A stretch of DNA of 64,000 nucleotides from a virus, in IMG/VR virus record IMGVR_UViG_3300047276_000181, positions 1 to 64,000 of that record; one strand, written 5' to 3'. Position 1 is the first letter of the stretch. Each line of letters opens with the position of its first letter. A model generated the notes under the pieces. That model searched no databases. It saw nothing but the letters and a program-made list of their open reading frames with translations, and was not told the origin of the DNA. Shown here piece after piece: positions 53,241 through 60,322 of the stretch. Both the position numbers and the translations under genes were made by a program.

Positions 53241-53698
53241 GGCTTCCAGTGTCTGTATGCGGTCTTACCGTGGTGCTTGTACGCCTCGAGAATCTCCTTG
53301 CGGTTGCCCTTGGCGGAGTAGCTCACGTGTACCCAGTCAGGATTCTCCTTGGTACCAAACTCCCATATCATCTGGTCGAACACGAGGTTCTCTCTGATGT
53401 AGTGGAAAAGCAGTGCATTCCCGTTCTTCACTGACTTGAGGCTAAGGTCAGCCGCCTCACCCTTACAGTGCTGCGACGTGGTGGACCCACCGATGGCCTT
53501 ATTCAGTGCGTTGCCTCTGAGTCCTGAGTTAATCTTAATCGGCTTACCGATTCCCTCACGCAGGGGTTGCAGTACCTTCTCGGCGAGCAGTTGCAGTGCA
53601 GCGAGCTGCTTCTCGTCTGGGTCGTTCTTGATTCCAAGCTTAGTTGCCGTGGGGCTATCAGTGAGCTCCTTGAGCGTAAAGTTCTCTGTCAGTTGCAT
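53237..53698 (-). CDS. M15 family peptidase (endolysin-type)
   Basis: 153 residues from ATG 53698 (a GTG 21 bases earlier is too close to the promoter box). FTLKELTDSPTA and NSGLRG precede the zinc motif SQHCKGEAADL (His77, Asp84) and the final ligand in DWVHVSY (His124): the full SxHxxGxAxD...H set of M15 D-Ala-D-Ala or L-Ala-D-Glu peptidases. It would cleave peptide cross-links of host peptidoglycan at lysis. It is the first gene of the late region, beside the -7 box at 53719. No signal peptide, so it needs the holin. Confidence 0.85.
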   Translation of the reverse strand: MQLTENFTLKELTDSPTATKLGIKNDPDEKQLAALQLLAEKVLQPLREGIGKPIKINSGLRGNALNKAIGGSTTSQHCKGEAADLSLKSVKNGNALLFHYIRENLVFDQMIWEFGTKENPDWVHVSYSAKGNRKEILEAYKHHGKTAYRHWKP

Positions 53699-53718
53699 AA
53701 CTATCTGTGTTGTAGACA

Positions 53719-53726
53719 CAAAGATA
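53719..53726 (-). promoter_or_regulatory. late -7 box (TATCTTTG) at the head of the late region
   Basis: Minus-strand TATCTTTG, 20 bases before ATG 53698; no TTG at the -33 distance. It would start the long leftward late transcript. Confidence 0.6.
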
Positions 53727-53775
53727 CTATTATATGTGTTTCCGATATCTTACCGGTACTATGTATCGCATACTA

Positions 53776-53806
53776 TTGATTATGTCATTTTTTTGCCGTA
53801 ACTTTG
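53776..53806 (+). promoter_or_regulatory. strong host-type promoter into the noncoding region
   Basis: TTG at 53776-53778, 20 bases, TAACTTTG at 53799-53806. It faces right, into about 1.8 kb without genes. The sequence ATTGATTATGTCAT around the TTG is repeated at 60322, where another TAACTTCG box lies at exactly the same distance. Confidence 0.75.
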
Positions 53807-54630
53807 CCAGCAAGTGCACTAGCACGTATACATACAAACAGTGCACGTGAACGACCGTTAGTCGGAAATACGGTAGCGATGCAAGGGCGAAGAGCCAACA
53901 GCGTCACTCGCCCGCGCAAACATAGGTCGCAAGACATAAACGGACTGCGTATCACGGGTGGCGTGTGCTTAGACGAATCCAAGCAGTCATTCCTCCCATT
54001 CTCTACTATTTTAACTGCTATTTTCCCTACCGTGTACGGTTCCGGGGCCTCCATTTGTTTTTGTGATGAGTTGTATACTCCGTGGGGAGAATTATACAAG
54101 AGAGCCGCTGCGACCACGAACCCGAAACGTAATCCCGAACCCAACCCCCTCGTTATCAGCGCGTTACGTTCGAACTTTTTAGCGTTTCCTGTTGGGGTGG
54201 GTGAGTAAGTAGTATGCCTACTTTGCGTCGCTATTCGGTTGTTTTCCCATATCGATTCGGTTCGTTCGCTGTCAGAAAACTAGGCGAAAACGTGTCACCG
54301 ATTCCGTGCTTTTTTTCGGTGGTGGATTTGGTCGTAGACCTGCATCAATCCCCCCTACGTTTTACCCTATAATTCGTCCCCTATTTATTACGCCAATCTT
54401 GGTACGTTAGGTACGCATAATTGTGTACTCTTATTCGTATGCTATTTAGTATACTATAGTAGACGGGGTTTCCTGTGGTTTACTAATAAGAAAACCCCTA
54501 GATTTTATGTAGGCTATTTATTAAACGAAAAAAGTATGCTTTGTGCCGTATTCCGTACATATTGGCGTCAGTTAAGTCGCTGTCTTGTAGGCTGTTAGGT
54601 GCTGAAATACGTGCATACGATTTCTTAAAT
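53807..54630 (+). other. noncoding region, first part: probable transcribed leader RNA with hairpins
   Basis: Open frames here are short or of implausible composition (Arg/Ser/Pro, no hydrophobic core), so I see no genes. It contains stable hairpins: TTGTATA/TATACAA around CTCC/GGAG (54070-54101), CACCGA/TCGGTG (54296-54322), and GGGGTTT/AAACCCC (54465-54498). With the promoter at 53776, at least part is likely transcribed. The use is unknown. Confidence 0.45.
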
Positions 54631-54634
54631 GGTG

Positions 54635-54825
54635 CTGATTATCAAGGAGTTACGTTAACTAGTTGTATTTCAGTACGTTGTAACTTGCTGAGTTTTAGGT
54701 AGTTAGTAACTATCTGATTTTCAGCGGATTACTAACTCGTTGATTATCAGGTACTTTTATTTAGAACGATTCTAAATTTCACCTCGACTAAAACTTTTTT
54801 TTGTGCGCTGATTATCAAGCAGTTA
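54635..54825. repeat. array of five 18-bp repeats in alternating orientation (iteron- or att-like)
   Basis: CTGATTATCAAGGAGTTA at 54635-54652 and CTGATTATCAAGCAGTTA at 54808-54825 differ by one base. TAACTCGTTGATTATCAG at 54733-54750 is the same motif inverted. Degenerate copies lie at 54681-54698 (inverted) and 54714-54731 (direct), each 13 of 18 matches. The alternation (+, -, +, -, +) suggests paired protein-binding sites: an origin, or recombinase arms. No integrase is visible in this window. Confidence 0.55.
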
Positions 54826-54880
54826 GCCCTATATATTCCTTATAGGCGAGCGGGGAGTCCAAACTTTTTTGGGGTTAGAG

Positions 54881-54911
54881 TTTGCAGATTTGTAAAGTCG
54901 CCGTATGTTTG
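54881..54911 (+). promoter_or_regulatory. host-type promoter of the candidate large structured RNA
   Basis: TTTG at 54881-54884, a 19-base spacer, TATGTTTG at 54904-54911, placed exactly where the sequence changes from A/T-rich to GC-rich and hairpin-rich. Confidence 0.65.
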
Positions 54912-54915
54912 TGGT

Positions 54916-55583
54916 GTCGAAAGGCCAACGGGCCCCCCACCACGACGAATTGAAATAACAACCGAAACGCGAACTCAGAGTCGGAGACAAGAGCAGAGCG
55001 CGGTAGGCAGGAAAGTCCCAAGTGACGATAGGCGGAGAGATGCTAGCGAAAGCGCCTCCCAAAAATCGGAAACCCACCTTGTGAACCCTGTACGATTCAG
55101 TCAGTAGGCCGCGGCCTACGGGCTGTCGGGCGTTAGGGAGCGGAGTAGCAGGTCAGGTCTGATTGAGTAGGCGATGTAATCCAAGTGAGTAGCGTAAGTA
55201 GGCTAGCACATTCCGACCGAAAGTAGCGAGGGCAGGTAGACGAGACGAGCGAAGCCAAGTATGGCGGCCGTAAGAAACCGAGCACGAACCTAACTAGACC
55301 GAGCGCCGCGGCGCTTAGGTCTTGAGCAGTTCGGATGAGGCCAATGAACACCGCACGAACACCAAAGCAAATCAAGTCAAAACAAGCCGAGAACAACGAC
55401 AGCGAAAGACAGCGTATGCGGTGCGTAAACAGCGCCGCCAAAGGATAGCAGTCGTGGAGGAACTAACAGCGTATGCGGTAGATGTTGCGAGCAACAACGC
55501 CGCCAAAAATGTTCACCTGTTCAAGGCAAACTACTGCCGCTTGGAGTGCCGCAAGGCATAGGGTTCGAGTCCCTACGGCAGTC
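54916..55583 (+). ncRNA. candidate large structured noncoding RNA (about 670 nt) ending in a tRNA-like element
   Basis: Starts just after the promoter at 54881 and has no credible coding frame. Hairpins include GGCC/GGCC near the 5' end, AGGCG/CGCCT with a GCGAAAGC loop, and perfect palindromes GTAGGCCGCGGCCTAC (55104-55119) and AGCGCCGCGGCGCT (55302-55315), the latter inside an outer AGACC/GGTCT stem. Twin hairpins at 55418-55438 (GCGGTGC/GCGCCGC) and 55475-55503 both follow a copy of ACAGCGTATGCGG. The 3' end is a tRNA-like acceptor and T-arm. Size, GC content and a tRNA-like end near tRNAs recall the phage-borne giant RNAs GOLLD and ROOL, but I cannot confirm membership; it may be a new family. 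Confidence 0.55.
55533..55583 (+). ncRNA. tRNA-like 3' element (acceptor stem, hairpin, T-arm)
   Basis: ACTGCCG (55533-55539) pairs with CGGCAGT (55576-55582); directly inside is a canonical T-arm TAGGG/CCCTA with loop TTCGAGT, and before it a TGCC/GGCA hairpin with a GCAA loop. D-arm and anticodon arm are missing (19 bases where about 42 or more are expected). The hairpin resembles the long variable arm of a class II tRNA (Leu/Ser-like), so it could be the 3' half of such a tRNA or a genuine tRNA mimic. Confidence 0.6.
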
Positions 55584-55632
55584 AAATTTTAACCCAATTC
55601 TATTAACCAAAACCCCTTAATTCGTTTCAGTT

Positions 55633-57126
55633 ATGAAAGTCACCAACATCGTATCAGGCCGCAAGATTGAATACTACCGCTCATACTACAACGAGCAGTT
55701 CGACTTCTACTTCGGAATCAACAACGATTACTTCGTGTACAAGTACCTCGCTAGCGACGGAACCACGCAACGCACTCGCTTCCCAAAAGCGCTCAACCAC
55801 GAGCAGTACGGAATCGACTTATTGCTTCGCTGTCACGAGTCAATGTTTATCACAATCGGTGCGCTCCGCGCTGAAGCCGGCGTTTACTACCGCCGTGCCG
55901 ACGGACAGCGCAACCCGAACCGCATCGAGGGTTTCCCTCACCTTGAACTCAGCGACGCTACGTTTGAGGCTGTGCCTATGAACGAGCGCAACGCCGACTT
56001 TGTTTGCGTTGTTATCGACGGCCAATTGTACACCACCGACCTGTGTGCGTCCTCCAATTACCCCACCTCAGAGTACCCACTATTCGGTGCAAACTTCGCC
56101 GCTCAGGAGATACGACTGCACGACCAATACCGCCACGAGTACATCAACCAAATCCGTCGTAGCGACAGCGAGTTGGTTATTGGTGAATGGGGCGGTCGCA
56201 CCGCAATCTTCGAGAACGCCGAAATCGGTCGTCGCCACGGAGACGCACCCAACCTGTCAGGCTACCACGGCCCTGCGCGAACTATGGACATCCTCAACGA
56301 CGAGAGCGTTGATTGGTTCGTAGGCATCGAGGTTGAGAAAGAAGACCAAGAGGCACGCAACCGCTGTGCTTGGGCTAACTGCGACCTCGGCAACGGATGG
56401 ATTGTAGAGCGTGACGGCTCACTCGATAGCCGCACAGGTTTCGAGGCCGTGTCACCTGTACTCGACCTGCTCAACACCAAGTCGCTGTTCGACGAGTTCG
56501 ACCGCCTCGATTGGATGCTGAACTCGACATACTCACGCCGTTGCGGTGGTCACATCACCATCAGCCGTCGCGGCCTGTCGACCGACCAATTGGTTGAGAA
56601 ACTGATGCCGTTCGTACCGATGCTGTTCAGCCTGTACGAGGGTCGCCTCAACAACGGCTACAGCGGTGTGCAGAGCAAGGACGAAATCGAGCGCGGTTCA
56701 CGCCGTGCCATTCACCGCAAGAGCAACGGCGCTGTCGAGATTCGTATCTTCAGCGCAGTGCCTAGCGTTCAGGGCTTGCAGTTCCGCATCAAGTTGGTGC
56801 AGTGGATTGCCAAGCACATCGACAAAGGCACGTTCACCACGTTCGCCGAGGTTGCCGACGCAATGTTCACCGACAAAAAGTTGAACAAGTTGCTTCGCAC
56901 GCAGTACAGCGCCGAGAAACTTGCACGCAAGCAAGCCTTGGCCTACGTATTCGGCGGATGCATCGAGGGTCAGTCAGCCACTGACTTCCTCAAGAACGCT
57001 AAGGATTACGACCGCACGATTGAGCGCCTACAGCGCGCATACTCAAGCGTGTCTTCGTTCGTACGCCGTGAGGTTGAGGGTCGCTTCTCAACGCACACCA
57101 TCCGCAAGGCTATCGGCCAAGCGTAA
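55633..57126 (+). CDS. amidoligase-family protein (GCS/ATP-grasp-like COOH-NH2 ligase)
   Basis: 497 residues. The C-terminal half carries the Amidoligase_2 motifs: WFVGIEVEKED (about residue 227), ERDGSLD then TGFEAVSPVLD (about 259-275), and CGGHITISR (about 305), the acid and His ligands of a glutamate-cysteine-ligase-like fold. The N-terminal 200 residues are a separate domain with no recognised name. Such enzymes form amide or peptide bonds with ATP, modifying peptides, proteins or surface polymers. It is first in an accessory operon with a class II amidotransferase 1.4 kb downstream. Arginine is almost always CGC here, unlike the CGT-rich left arm. Confidence 0.75.
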   Translation: MKVTNIVSGRKIEYYRSYYNEQFDFYFGINNDYFVYKYLASDGTTQRTRFPKALNHEQYGIDLLLRCHESMFITIGALRAEAGVYYRRADGQRNPNRIEGFPHLELSDATFEAVPMNERNADFVCVVIDGQLYTTDLCASSNYPTSEYPLFGANFAAQEIRLHDQYRHEYINQIRRSDSELVIGEWGGRTAIFENAEIGRRHGDAPNLSGYHGPARTMDILNDESVDWFVGIEVEKEDQEARNRCAWANCDLGNGWIVERDGSLDSRTGFEAVSPVLDLLNTKSLFDEFDRLDWMLNSTYSRRCGGHITISRRGLSTDQLVEKLMPFVPMLFSLYEGRLNNGYSGVQSKDEIERGSRRAIHRKSNGAVEIRIFSAVPSVQGLQFRIKLVQWIAKHIDKGTFTTFAEVADAMFTDKKLNKLLRTQYSAEKLARKQALAYVFGGCIEGQSATDFLKNAKDYDRTIERLQRAYSSVSSFVRREVEGRFSTHTIRKAIGQA

Positions 57127-57208
57127 AATGTACCCTCCGTACAAGGGTGTGGTTAAAACGACAGGTCGCGGTACGGCGCGGCCTTTCTTTCCACTATCAC
57201 AAAACAAG

Positions 57209-57409
57209 ATGAAACACGAACTCAAGCAAATGATGCGAGCCTACGAGAACTACTTAAGTAGTGTGTCTAGGTTCATCGAAGCCACCGACGAAACCGAGCG
57301 CTACAAACTGATTGCGTTCGATATAATCGAGCGGCAGTCCCTCGAACTCGAGGAGAACTTAAATGCGGCGGACGAGGTGCTGACGCAGTACATAAACGAG
57401 CAAGGTTAA
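57209..57409 (+). CDS. small acidic helical protein
   Basis: 66 residues from ATG 57209: HELKQMMRAYENYLSSVSRF and a Glu-rich continuation, two helices with no motif. An upstream in-frame ATG at 57128 would add residues of unlikely composition, so the later start is preferred. Expressed with the accessory operon; function unknown. Confidence 0.6.
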   Translation: MKHELKQMMRAYENYLSSVSRFIEATDETERYKLIAFDIIERQSLELEENLNAADEVLTQYINEQG

Positions 57410-57471
57410 CTGACGATGGCTTGAGTAGCCGAAACGCCGCGAGGCGTCTTAACCATAAAAAAAACTTCAAG

Positions 57472-57864
57472 ATGAACTCTTACAAATTCACCATTACAAT
57501 CACCAACTCCGAAGATTTTATTATCCAAGCGGAGGACTACGATAAGGCCAAGGAAATAGCATACGAAAAGGCTTACAGCCGAAAAACTATCAAAAACCTT
57601 TGCGACCCCACAGGCGTAGACGTAGAGGTAACTTCAACCGAAGACACAAAACAAGAAGACCTACTCCGCGTATGGACATACTTCGACGGAGACAACTCAG
57701 ATATGACTGACTTCGTTCGCGAATGGGAGACGCTACTAGGTACAATCGTAACCGCAGACGTAAACTTCGACAACGATGAAGGCTCTTGGTACTGCGAGGC
57801 GTTCGTAACGCAAGCGCAAATCGACGAGTTCAATATGGACGAGGATTGGTTCACTATTCAGTAA
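57472..57864 (+). CDS. hypothetical protein (130 aa), acidic
   Basis: From ATG 57472. Begins with a compact alpha/beta domain (YKFTITITNSEDFIIQAEDY DKAKE-type ferredoxin-like strand-helix pattern), then an acidic Asp/Trp/Glu-rich half (DDEGSWYCEAFV, NMDEDWFTIQ). A hairpin ACGCC-GCGA-GGCGT lies 22 bases upstream (57434-57449) and could act as a leader structure. No family is recognised. Confidence 0.65.
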   Translation: MNSYKFTITITNSEDFIIQAEDYDKAKEIAYEKAYSRKTIKNLCDPTGVDVEVTSTEDTKQEDLLRVWTYFDGDNSDMTDFVREWETLLGTIVTADVNFDNDEGSWYCEAFVTQAQIDEFNMDEDWFTIQ

Positions 57865-57883
57865 ACAAAAAAACTACAATAAG

Positions 57884-58006
57884 ATGTACGAACTTTCAAT
57901 TAACACCAACGCAAGCGAGGCACTAATCATAGCCGTCGCAGTTTCTTTAGCCGTCGTTATCGTGTCGGCGCTCTTGTCTAATCTACAATTCAATCAAAAT
58001 GTTTAA
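57884..58006 (+). CDS. single-membrane-segment peptide (40 aa)
   Basis: ATG 57884 to TAA 58004-58006. A polar N-terminus (MYELSINTNASEA) is followed by one clear transmembrane helix (LIIAVAVSLAVVIVSALLS) and a short polar end. It overlaps the next gene by 8 bases. Such peptides in phage accessory operons often act at the inner membrane, but the role here is unknown. Confidence 0.6.
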   Translation: MYELSINTNASEALIIAVAVSLAVVIVSALLSNLQFNQNV

Positions 58007-58157
58007 GGAAATCTTCAAACCTGCACCAACGCTCTACAAGGTCTACGCCTACTACGGAGGCGAGTACAAAGACCGCGTCGCTTTATTCCTCACCTATGAC
58101 GAGGCAGTGAACTTCGCAATCGGAGCCGAACACTACGAAATACTGAAGGTAAAATGA
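57999..58157 (+). CDS. small hypothetical protein (52 aa)
   Basis: ATG 57999 to TGA 58155-58157, aromatic-rich (YKVYAYYGGEYKDRVALFLTY). It overlaps the membrane peptide and the next gene (ATGA), so it is translated as part of the coupled series. No function is recognised. Confidence 0.6.
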   Translation: MFKEIFKPAPTLYKVYAYYGGEYKDRVALFLTYDEAVNFAIGAEHYEILKVK

Positions 58158-58354
58158 GTCAGGTAGACCTAATCATTCAGTACGAGAACGGAGAACTAGA
58201 CGACCAACAGGTTGTCTTCCTGTTCGCGGACCTAATCGCGACAGGTCAGGCTTGGGCATTACAAGGCTCATACGGACGCACCGCTCGAAAACTAATCGAG
58301 GCGGGTTGGATTGATAGCAAAGGAAATGTTTCACTTAATGTATTTGAACTATGA
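58154..58354 (+). CDS. DUF7417-like phage protein
   Basis: 66 residues: IIQYENGELDDQQVVFLFADLIATGQAWALQGSYGRTARKLIEAGWI matches the very common phage family with 'YE.GEL..EE...LFQ.LI.TG..W.LQG.YGR.A..LI..G'. It is widespread in phages of many hosts, and its function is unknown to me. Coupled by ATGA to the previous gene. Confidence 0.75.
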   Translation: MSQVDLIIQYENGELDDQQVVFLFADLIATGQAWALQGSYGRTARKLIEAGWIDSKGNVSLNVFEL

Positions 58355-58539
58355 ACGACGACAAAAAATTCTTTCGCGGCGGTATGTACGCATCCGCAAC
58401 TATGATTGTAATCGGAGCCACGGCACGAATCAGTCAGGGTCACCCAAGTGAGTCCACAGGGATTCTATTAGTGGGGGGCATCCTAATCTTCCTCGTATCC
58501 GCATTCGGATACATCGTTAACTACAGCAACAACCAATAA
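58351..58539 (+). CDS. small membrane protein with two TM segments
   Basis: 62 residues with two hydrophobic helices (GGMYASATMIVIGATARI, then GILLVGGILIFLVSAFGYIV) and short charged ends. Overlaps the previous gene by 4 bases. It could be a membrane-active early protein; there is no holin-specific motif, and a full holin exists elsewhere. Confidence 0.65.
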   Translation: MNDDKKFFRGGMYASATMIVIGATARISQGHPSESTGILLVGGILIFLVSAFGYIVNYSNNQ

Positions 58540-58551
58540 TTTATTTCAGTT

Positions 58552-59334
58552 ATGTGTATCGCAATCGTAAACCAACCGAACTCTTTTCTCACCAAGAAAC
58601 AACTCAAGAATGCTTGGGATAACAACAACCACGGCGCAGGCATCGCCTATGTCGACAACGGCAAGGTAATGACCTACCACGAGGGTTACAACTTCGAGGA
58701 CTTCTTCGAGGAGTACGAGTTCATACGTGAACTCACCGACACCCCAATCCTGATTCACTTCCGCATCGCAACGCACGGCAAGGGAAAGGATATGCTCCAT
58801 CCGCACAGCGTTACCGAGGGTCGTGTGTCACTGATTCACAACGGCGTAATCTCGGGGCTAGGTGACCACAAGGTCAGCGACACCCGTGAGTTCGCTCAGA
58901 TTCTAGCAAAGTTCTACCCCGACAACGTTGACTTCATCGACCACGCCGGTATCCGCGCTATGGCTCTGACGATTCTAGGCAAGTCGAACAAGGTAGCGTT
59001 CCTTGATTGGCGCGGAGAGGTTCGTATCCTCAACGACCAACTAGGTCACTACGATGCCGACGGCAATTGGTTCAGCAACGACTCTTACAAACGCGTGAAC
59101 GACTACGTTTGGGCGGGCAGTAAGAAAGTGTACAAGACAGGTGCGGCCGCCAAGGCGGTATCACAGCCCACGTTTTGGGACAGTGAGCGCAAGGTTGCAA
59201 TACCTAAGGCACCTAAGTACACGGATTACCTCGATGACTTCGATGACGAGCCGTCGTACAAGTGGAACGCAAGTCAGCACGAACTTCGTAGCGAATACCT
59301 ACGAGGCACGTTAGACGAAGACGGAATTTGGTAG
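58552..59334 (+). CDS. class II glutamine amidotransferase (Ntn hydrolase)
   Basis: 260 residues. MCIAIV places the nucleophile Cys directly after Met, so removal of Met frees the catalytic N-terminal Cys. Downstream are ILIHFRIATHG (Arg of the glutamine site, about residue 69), LLHPHSVT and SLIHNGVIS (oxyanion Asn-Gly, about 96), and SDTREFAQIL (about 108), the usual class II order. It releases ammonia from glutamine, or acts as an amidohydrolase on a related amide. It is likely partnered with the amidoligase at 55633; the C-terminal third is unrelated to synthetase domains. No propeptide is present. Confidence 0.85.
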   Translation: MCIAIVNQPNSFLTKKQLKNAWDNNNHGAGIAYVDNGKVMTYHEGYNFEDFFEEYEFIRELTDTPILIHFRIATHGKGKDMLHPHSVTEGRVSLIHNGVISGLGDHKVSDTREFAQILAKFYPDNVDFIDHAGIRAMALTILGKSNKVAFLDWRGEVRILNDQLGHYDADGNWFSNDSYKRVNDYVWAGSKKVYKTGAAAKAVSQPTFWDSERKVAIPKAPKYTDYLDDFDDEPSYKWNASQHELRSEYLRGTLDEDGIW

Positions 59335-59337
59335 GCT

Positions 59338-59886
59338 ATGTTGTACAAGTTTAACAGGCACGACCTAACGTTCCGACCTGTGGTTACCTTGAGAGGTGTC
59401 GCGACCGCTTCGGTGGTTGCGGCATCCCTCTTGGGCATCGCAGTCAATACAATCAGCAACGTAGACGAAATAATCTACGAGGACATACTGCACATCAACG
59501 TAACCGAGAGAGCCTTTACTGAGGCACGCCTCGTTGAGAAGATTCAGCAGTTAAACATTCGATTCCCGCACATCGCATTGGCTCAGGCTAAACTCGAGAG
59601 CGGAGGATATAAGTCGACGATATTCCAAGAGAACAACAACCTCTACGGAATGAAGGAGGCACGCGTTCGTATCAATGTTGCGACAGGTACGAGCCGTGGA
59701 CACGCGACCTACTCACATTGGGAGGACAGCGTGACTGATTATGCCTTTTGGTGTGCGACCTACGCATCGCAGTGCAAGACGGAGGAGCAGTTCTATGCTC
59801 TACTTGCTCGGTATGCTGAGGACGTGTGCTACGAGGCGAAACTTCGCGAGGTCATCGAGCGCGACGGCCTGCGCGATTTTTTTTAG
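59338..59886 (+). CDS. membrane-anchored glucosaminidase (lysozyme-like)
   Basis: 182 residues. A Lys/Arg-capped hydrophobic helix (GVATASVVAASLLGIAVNTI) near residues 20-40 could anchor the enzyme or act as a signal-arrest sequence. The rest is a GH73-type N-acetylglucosaminidase: IALAQAKLESGGY carries the catalytic Glu (about residue 87), NNNLYGMKEAR and SHWEDSVTDYAFW the family's later motifs. It would cut glycan strands of peptidoglycan. Three bases after the amidotransferase gene, so the same operon. Confidence 0.8.
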   Translation: MLYKFNRHDLTFRPVVTLRGVATASVVAASLLGIAVNTISNVDEIIYEDILHINVTERAFTEARLVEKIQQLNIRFPHIALAQAKLESGGYKSTIFQENNNLYGMKEARVRINVATGTSRGHATYSHWEDSVTDYAFWCATYASQCKTEEQFYALLARYAEDVCYEAKLREVIERDGLRDFF

Positions 59887-59939
59887 CGTCCACTATCACG
59901 GGGCGCATCCGAGACCGAAAATTTTTAATCTACCAAACA

Positions 59940-60119
59940 ATGAAATCAGTTATCATAACAACCAATGTCTTCGTAACCTCTAAGTTGGGATTCGAGACAC
60001 CCGCACTACTCACGTCAATCAAAACTGACAAGAGATGCCTCGGCAATCAACGTGCAGAAATTGTCGACTCGTTCGGCAGAAAACGTAACACCCCAATCCG
60101 TAACATCCGATTCGTATGA
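59940..60119 (+). CDS. small basic protein (59 aa)
   Basis: ATG 59940 to TGA 60117-60119. The N-terminus SVIITTNVFVTSKLG is beta-like, the rest is Lys/Arg/Asn rich. It overlaps the next gene by 4 bases (ATGA). No function is recognised. Confidence 0.55.
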   Translation: MKSVIITTNVFVTSKLGFETPALLTSIKTDKRCLGNQRAEIVDSFGRKRNTPIRNIRFV

Positions 60120-60316
60120 CCTACAACCAAGATATGATTCTATTCCTACAGCACCGCATTCAGGCGATGGAGAAGGAAATGACTACGCTACGTGAGCAGT
60201 TAGACAAGGCAAACGAACGTTGCGAATACCTTGACGCTGAGAAAGAACATCTTCTGAATCAGTTACTTGACAAGCCGTATTTGCGACTACGCAGTGAGTT
60301 ACCAACAGGACTTTAG
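60116..60316 (+). CDS. small coiled-coil protein
   Basis: 66 residues dominated by a single amphipathic helix (FLQHRIQAMEKEMTTLREQL), rich in Glu, Gln, Leu and Lys, predicted to form a coiled coil. No domain beyond that. Coupled to the previous gene by ATGA. Confidence 0.65.
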   Translation: MTYNQDMILFLQHRIQAMEKEMTTLREQLDKANERCEYLDAEKEHLLNQLLDKPYLRLRSELPTGL

Positions 60317-60322
60317 TAACCA

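Noticed and set aside
53785-54208. Open frames on both strands (about 119 and 134 residues) in the noncoding region
   Set aside because: Composition is not protein-like (Arg/Ser/Pro/Thr with no core), they overlap each other and the promoter, and they have no start context; hairpins explain the region better.
54465-54498. GGGGTTT/AAACCCC hairpin as a terminator
   Set aside because: The loop is 20 bases long and there is no proper T-run after it.
54992-55080. Resemblance to RNase P RNA (GGAAAGTCC and GGAAACCCAC strings)
   Set aside because: The other universally conserved blocks (for example the AGAGAGCAAACCGCC region and the 3' ACAGA block) are not found in order, so this is likely coincidence.
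55322-55561. 79-residue open frame inside the candidate RNA
   Set aside because: It runs through both twin hairpins and the tRNA-like arm; its Arg/Gln/Ala-rich product has no recognisable pattern.
55533-55583. Complete tRNA gene at the 3' end of the candidate RNA
   Set aside because: There is no D-arm or anticodon arm within reach; only acceptor, hairpin and T-arm can be drawn.
54916-55583. tmRNA
   Set aside because: No tag-peptide frame and no 5' half of a tRNA-like domain at the start of the transcript.
57129-57208. Longer version of the 57209 gene starting at 57128
   Set aside because: The extra residues are Pro/Gly/Arg-rich and abut the previous stop; the later ATG has the usual A-rich leader.
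57191-59901. TCCACTATCAC repeated at 57190 and 59888
   Set aside because: An 11-base repeat is expected many times by chance in 64 kb and there is no shared context.
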